From positions 5,506-69,505 of the forward strand of contig JADHZB010000914.1 in the NCBI GenBank assembly GCA_015657535.1: a DNA stretch of 64,000 bases, in the 5' to 3' direction. Of the stretch, positions 58,221-64,000 are shown piece after piece. This stretch comes from Nephromyces sp. MM_2019. Its lineage: Eukaryota > Apicomplexa > Aconoidasida > Nephromycida. The notes beneath the pieces were generated by a model, which searched no databases, was not told the origin of the DNA, and saw only the letters and a list, made by a program, of their open reading frames with translations. Positions within the stretch are counted from its first letter, which is position 1. Every line of letters begins with the position of its first letter. The position numbers and the translations under genes are program-made.

Positions 58221-61200
58221 CTAAATGTTAGTCTTCAAGTACAAAATCAGATTAACGCATTTGCCTAGTTTATGTGGTTCGAGGCTTTAGGCACTTCTCG
58301 TGGTAGAGGCATGATAGAAAACAGCTAGTGAATACCGCCATTCTTGCTGTATGAATTTCTGCTTGAAATTAAAGAATAGTGCATTAGCTCCCATCCTTTT
58401 AAACTATAAGTGCTCCTGTAAACATTTGGGGAAGAAGAATAATGTGTTGCTTCATGACAGTTGAGTTTTAGCCCTCGAATGCAACACTGAGACACATATG
58501 CAGTGAACTGAAATCTTTGCACATGCTTGTACACAAGTAAATTTAGTAGTTATTATTAACTCTTGGAAGCAGGTACCAACGTTTGAAGGATTTATATATG
58601 TAGTAGTTGCTTGGAAATCCCATATACGCAAAAGACCCTTGCCTTTTTTCGCCCACTCGACTGAGCAAGGCAATTAAGAAGCTTCTTATCATCAAAACTC
58701 TTGTAAAAAATGATTTTTTATGAGAAAAATGAAAACAGTCTAGCAATGCTCAGTAGGAACAGTATTATACTACTGAAACCTAATCCTTCAGAAGCTACGG
58801 GCACATTCACAAATGAAGGGTGGTACAGCGGCCTAACCCGTAGAATGTGTTCTTGAAAGATAAGGTAACATACGTTACATGTTGGATTTATTAAAGGGTG
58901 AATTCAGGTATTAATTGGAACACCGAAACGTGTGCGCAGCGCGTTGCCACGCCATGGTGATGCAGCAATTCAGCTTGTTCTCTACAGTAAATCATAGGCT
59001 ACAAAAAGTAATGGTAGCCAAACAATGGCCGCCTTTCCGTGATTTCGCATAAACAAATCTCGTTTTGGACTGGATTTTTTTGAAAACCTAGTGCTACCCT
59101 TTCAAGAGATGCGCCGTAAAGCATGCCCATATCCTATACATTGTGTGACGTACCAGAAGGGGATAGACGAATTGGAATTTCATTTTTTGTAGGTTGTTTT
59201 ATTAAATCTCTTACTTTCTGAATCCATTTGTCTATGGTACAATCTTTATTCTTTTTTTTATTTCTAATGAACAGTTCTCATGTGCATGAAAAGCCATTTC
59301 AAAAGACTTTTTAAGATATTGATATAATTTTTTTAAAGAAATTCATTATCAGATTAGATTGCATCAATATTGCTACATTTTTAACTTAACGGGAATAGGA
59401 AGCTCACATAAGAGCAGGACATTTTTAACCACGCATGCAGCCCAATATCCTTCTTCTCTAAGACTGCTACCGCGCCCTACTTCCATTTATGCTTCTAGCA
59501 TCTTGAGAGCCCGTTGTTTTTTCGTAGTAACTAATTACTGAGCAGCAAGGAGCAGCCATCACGCGTATCTTCCATGGATGAGTGAATGATAAATCTTTAG
59601 ATACAGGAGTAGCATGTCTGACCGCGTGCAGACCCCAGTCTATCGACAGCTGGTACTGTAGTCAATGACGAAGCAGCTGGTGATATCCACTGCTGAAGGG
59701 GACAAAATGGCAAAGTAGGGATCATGGGAGTCTCCAAGTAATAACTTCCTTTTTATCCAGCAAGATACGCGTACATTCGAAAAGGAAGCAATCTGCCAAA
59801 TATAATAAGTTTCTCCTCCTATTTACCGTTTAGATAAAAAAGCTCAGCGACTCCTAGAAAACATCCAATCCAACAAGCTACTGGGTTGAATCCAAACCGA
59901 GTGAGAAAACATGCGTCATTTATATCTCAAAAAAAACAAGTAGAAGGGCAAGAAAAGCTCGACATACACTGTCTGCTACACAACTGTTTGCTTCTAAGAA
60001 GCAGACGCTGCCACCCCTTTAAGACTTATTTGAGGCGCAGACAAACTTACTCAACGAAAACTGACTCAGTTTCTACCACCAAAAGGTACTGCGGTACCCT
60101 TGATCTCACAAGCCGGCTTGATAGGCCAACTTCCTTAGATAACGCTTCCATAGAATATGTACCGCGGATAGCTTAAGCTTCATGAGGAAGTTCCCTCATT
60201 GCTAGAAAAGTAAGATATTTTTCAATTAAAGCATAGCAAACTCCGTCAAGCAACATGATTTTCAGCAAGCAAGACTACAAAATCAAAAACATCAAAACCG
60301 GGGCATCGTGGCCAACCCAAGGACTTGGGAAGACTCATTTAGCACGTATTATCAGCAAATGATATATAGCAAAAAACTTAAAAGATAGCACAATATTCAG
60401 TTTCTTAAAGAATTCAATCATCTAGTAATCGCATGCACCGTTTTTTCTTACGATATAAAACTTATCATCTCACTTATAACATGTTTTTCAATGAATTTTT
60501 TCGCCTTTTCAAGCCTTAATAGAGATATTACAGAGCGTGGAAAGCGGCGGTAATGTTTCTATGCTCATCAAAAAACGCAAGGTCCCTATTTGTTAGATAT
60601 CCCCGCGGCAAAGGAATCCTCTTTGAATTTTTAATCCCAAAGGAAGGCCTCCATAATCCAATCAAACCAAACTCAAGGAAATCAACCACGATCTATCAAA
60701 AAACAGAAACACTAAATTAAGCAAGCTGACAATCGATTAAGTCTTGCAGTATCATAACTCTAAAGGACCTAATAATACATCGAGGGAATCGATTACCCAT
60801 ATGTACCCTCAAAACTTGGTTTTCAGGACAAGTCTATTAGCCTCGGTAAATTTTAAGTAAAGCGTTAAATGGAAAGATTTTGGCCTAATCTAACTAACAT
60901 CCCTAATACCCAAAAGATACAAGAAACAGAGGCTCACATTTGCAAAATGCGAGGGTATCCCACCGAGCCCGTAAGATAACTGCTATCGAGATAAGCAGCT
61001 TGAAACCCACACCCATTTGCAGAACACTGCGGATAATAAGCTCCTCCTCACCTTATCATAAAACAAAAGACCAAGTTACCCCACAAAACCACAGCAGCAC
61101 CGCAAACATTTTATCCAGACAAGTAAGCGTACCACTTTCAACGTTAACGCACACATCTTGGAGACCCCATATATATTATTATTGGCCCGAAGCAGTTATA

Positions 61201-62234
61201 TGCATCAAACAAGACACATAGATGCATAAAGAGAGCAAACATCTTCTTTTATATATTATATGCACAAATGGAAGGGTATTGGCCCCAGATCTTTCAGAAC
61301 TAAGGCTGCCATTTTTCCATGAATATTCCTTTGACAAGATGAGAGTTGACAAGAACCAGAAGTCAACAAAATAAAGCCTACTATGGAGAAAGAAAGTTTG
61401 CCGCTGAAACCAAAGAATTCAATACAAGGGATGCTAATAATAGAGGCAAAGGATAAATATAGAACAATCTCATCCCCTTAAAGAGTGATCTTGTCCCTTC
61501 CAAATAATGATAGGTGCAGCAAAGCGCGTGGATATACAAGCACAACTTTAATTTCTCTCATGGGAAAACAGGGATTATGAGGTGAGGGGGAAGGGGAGAT
61601 ATTGCAAAGGAAAAAGCGCGCTAAACCGAACGGCGTGAAGGGGAAAAAGAAGAACCCAAAATCCGGGTAGGAAAGTCAACGTCAGGCAGAATATAAAAGA
61701 CCTACAATATCGCAAAAAACCCCCATAGATCACCGTTGAAGATTATAAAGCAGCCAGAGATATGCTATTTGGTAGGAAACATGCCCAACAGCCTCAAGCA
61801 TGAAATTTGGCGCACAAACAGTAATGAAAGCCAAAAAGATCAAAACAAAAATGATTGCACGCAAATAACACACCCTACATGCAAATGCAAGTAGTAATAC
61901 AGGCGTAACACACTTAGTGCTGCACCAAACCAAGGATCAAAGGCAGCATCTCTAAATACAGCACAAGCTCGCAGCAAGATTCCAAGGCAAACAAAAACTC
62001 GGCAAGCCTGCATACAACACACGCACAGATAACACACATCAGCTACAAACACACCACTTACAGTACACATGACCTGTTCGACAGAGCCACACACACAATT
62101 ATATTCAGCTTCTACAGGCTTACTCGCAAGTTTACAATACACACTTTATCCCCACTCATAAAACACCTAGCCCATCGATCTCTTCAGAACAAAATAATCA
62201 CAAAACTAACACATCAACTACTCGCCTACACCAG
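58221..62234. other. Gene-poor stretch between the kinase and m-AAA protease genes
   Basis: About 4 kb, with open frames up to 96 codons, none recognisable. The plus strand is T-rich around 59.2-59.4 kb and A/C-rich from about 59.8 kb rightward, as in the introns of the minus-strand genes. Part of the right end is expected to be the m-AAA protease 3' UTR. No RNA gene or repeat was supported. Confidence 0.45.
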
Positions 62235-63829
62235 TTACAGAACGAAGCCTAGTTTAGGGGTAACAGACACTATACGATCCTCCTTGTTATCCTTGTACAA
62301 TTGAGGGGGAGCCCTTACAACTCCTCCCTCTCCACCAAAGTTGCTAGCCTTAACATCAATAAATTCCTCACTCTCGCCCTCTGCCCCTAAATCGTTAGAA
62401 GGCAGTTTACGTGGGAACTCCTTGGGTTCATCCTTTTCAAGATTAGGGAGTAACGCCCTCCTGTTTGATGCAATCATAGAAGCTTGCGCAGGAGGCAACG
62501 TCTTCGCATCAGTTCCCTCCAGGAATGATTTATATTCCTCCTTCATGGGAAAGGGCCGTGCTCCCACACACTCAACCTGCGAAGACAGTTGTTAACTTGA
62601 AGACTATTCCACTAGAAAAGAAAAACACGCACACTGTTGCAATTATAAAGAAAAAAACGAAATATCCGAGTGTTGAACAACTTCAGTGTGCGTCTGCTAC
62701 ATTCAAGCAATTGAGAGAAGTTTCACTCTGAAAATTGATGAGTAAAATTATCTCAGCATCGAGAGAAAAGGCGTGAAAAAAACCCTGTTTCAGCACAAAA
62801 ACCCTCTTCATCATCAAAGCAGATACACACAGGATTCAAAGAGCATATAATACTGATATAATCCGGCCCCCTTGCCTGCGTATTACCGAATATGCTTCGT
62901 TTGAGTGGACGAACCTTGATATATTAGACGGTGATACTTTCATAGCTATTGCACATACACAGAGCTAACAGAAAGTGGAATTAACTTCTAACAAACATGA
63001 GGTCTTTGAATGCAATCAAATTCATGCGATGCACACTTTCTGCCATACTGAAAAATAATTTACGCAAGCATTAATTGGAGACCTACCAAGTCACCATAAG
63101 AGATCGTCTCGTAATTGAAGAGGAGGCTCGACAACTTGTGAACAGCCTGAAACACACAAACACACGTCAAGCTCTAAAAAAATCATAAGTGTGTTAGATT
63201 TAGCAAAATAAGCTAAAGATGGGTGTATAAAGTCAAAACGCAAGGTTAAGGCGTCTATAATGAGAAATCCAACGAGGAACATAGACTCTGCCTCATGAAG
63301 GAAAATTTAGAGGATATAAAGCAGACAGTGGGTATATCGAAACACACACAAGCTTATCTATTCCTACATTTACAAGCTCTCAATATGGTAATTATCCAGC
63401 TAAAACAAGGGAAAATTATGAGGTAAAAACGTCAAAAAATTCATGAAAAAGTTAACTAAAAGTATAATAGAAACTGAGGGATCTCTATATCCCGAAAAAA
63501 AGAGAGCATATTAGCACACAAACACTCTATTGCAGTCATGTCATAGTGATAGGCTTCGCACATATTCAGTTGCAATCACATTCTTCTAGTGATACGCTTC
63601 ACACACACACACACCTACAACAACATAATCCTAGTCACCCACTCAAGATTACACCAGCATAAACATACAAGCCAACCTCAGCCTTTGACCACAAGAGGTT
63701 CTTCACTCTATAGTACTGTGAATCGATCAAATCCTTCACTTCCTTATCAATAAGTTGAGCTGTAACCTCTGAATAAGGCTTGTAGATCCTCTGCTCATTG
63801 TCCGTGTTTTGATAAGATACTAAACCGAG
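62235..63829 (-). CDS. m-AAA (AFG3/FtsH-type) mitochondrial protease, C-terminal exons, 5' partial
   Basis: Three exons on the minus strand, 63829..63677, 63146..63087 and 62576..62235, all in phase 0, give the last 184 residues. LGLVSYQN... followed by YKPYSEVTAQLIDKEVKDLI is the conserved end of the M41 peptidase domain. LLFNYETISYGDLVECVGARPFP then matches the AFG3L2/Yta12 ending (ETL...DLVxLLGxRPF). Such proteases form hexamers in the inner mitochondrial membrane, degrade unfolded proteins and mature ribosomal protein bL32m. The transmembrane, AAA and HEXXH parts lie beyond the right edge. The tail after GARPFP is about 105 residues, acidic and Pro-rich. An FtsH of a plastid is a less likely alternative because the RPF ending is typical of m-AAA. 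Confidence 0.88.
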
Positions 63830-64000
63830 CTGATTACAGGCAAAAGAAGAAGATATGGTTTGCAGAAAATGCAATGATTACACACTGAGTGCCAGCTAGT
63901 GTCTACGCTTTGCAGAGATAGCAATAACAAATAGAGAAAGAGGGTAGGTATGTCAATGCATTTAAACAAATCCGTATGAAAGCTGATTCAAAAACACAAA
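63830..64000 (-). other. Intron of the m-AAA protease gene, cut by the window edge
   Basis: The acceptor TAATCAG ends at 63830. No further exon of the M41 domain is visible before the edge. Confidence 0.6.

Noticed and set aside
1..64000. tRNA, rRNA, CRISPR, phage or intact transposon features
   Set aside because: Read by eye, no T-arm/A-box pair, rRNA core, spacer array, integrase or terminal-repeat structure was convincing. A tRNAscan and Infernal run would be needed to exclude small RNAs.

Overview
The window is nuclear DNA of a eukaryote with many spliceosomal introns. Most coding sequence only makes sense as short exons joined across GT-AG introns, and I chained exons by checking splice sites and reading phase by hand. 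The best clue to lineage is a two-domain NFU iron-sulfur scaffold gene (22.2-23.9 kb). It begins with a hydrophobic signal-peptide-like segment followed by a Ser/Arg/Pro-rich transit-like stretch, the leader expected of a protein sent to a complex (secondary) plastid. Together with selenocysteine machinery (PSTK), an ERV1/ALR oxidase and a CAMK-like kinase, this suggests an alveolate such as an apicomplexan or chromerid. That is inference; I cannot name a genus.

Layout. 0-6 kb, minus strand: a large Vps54_N-type tethering-complex subunit (VPS50/VPS54-like), open at the left edge, with a long simple-repeat intron. 6-10.5 kb: a spacer ending in a 31-bp minisatellite. 10.5-44 kb, plus strand: prefoldin subunit 5, a possible ATP synthase OSCP C-terminal exon, a divergent 14-3-3 protein with a near-perfect 26-bp hairpin just past its stop, the plastid-type NFU, an ERV1/ALR sulfhydryl oxidase, an NUDT2-like Ap4A hydrolase, an unrecognised helical protein, and an eight-exon O-phosphoseryl-tRNA(Sec) kinase. 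44-64 kb, minus strand: an eleven-exon Ser/Thr kinase whose introns hold two striking repeat arrays and a GC-AG splice site, a roughly 6 kb gene-poor stretch, and the last three exons of an m-AAA (AFG3/FtsH) protease that runs off the right edge.

The genes do not form a pathway or an operon. Several serve organelles (NFU in the plastid; ERV1, m-AAA protease and the possible OSCP in the mitochondrion) or proteostasis (prefoldin, m-AAA protease), which is ordinary for a nuclear locus. The least explained elements are the 3' hairpin, the two repeat arrays of fixed unit, the unknown helical protein, two GC-richer patches with open frames, and a visible strand-composition switch that follows gene orientation. 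I saw no bacterial operon, CRISPR array, phage or intact transposon.
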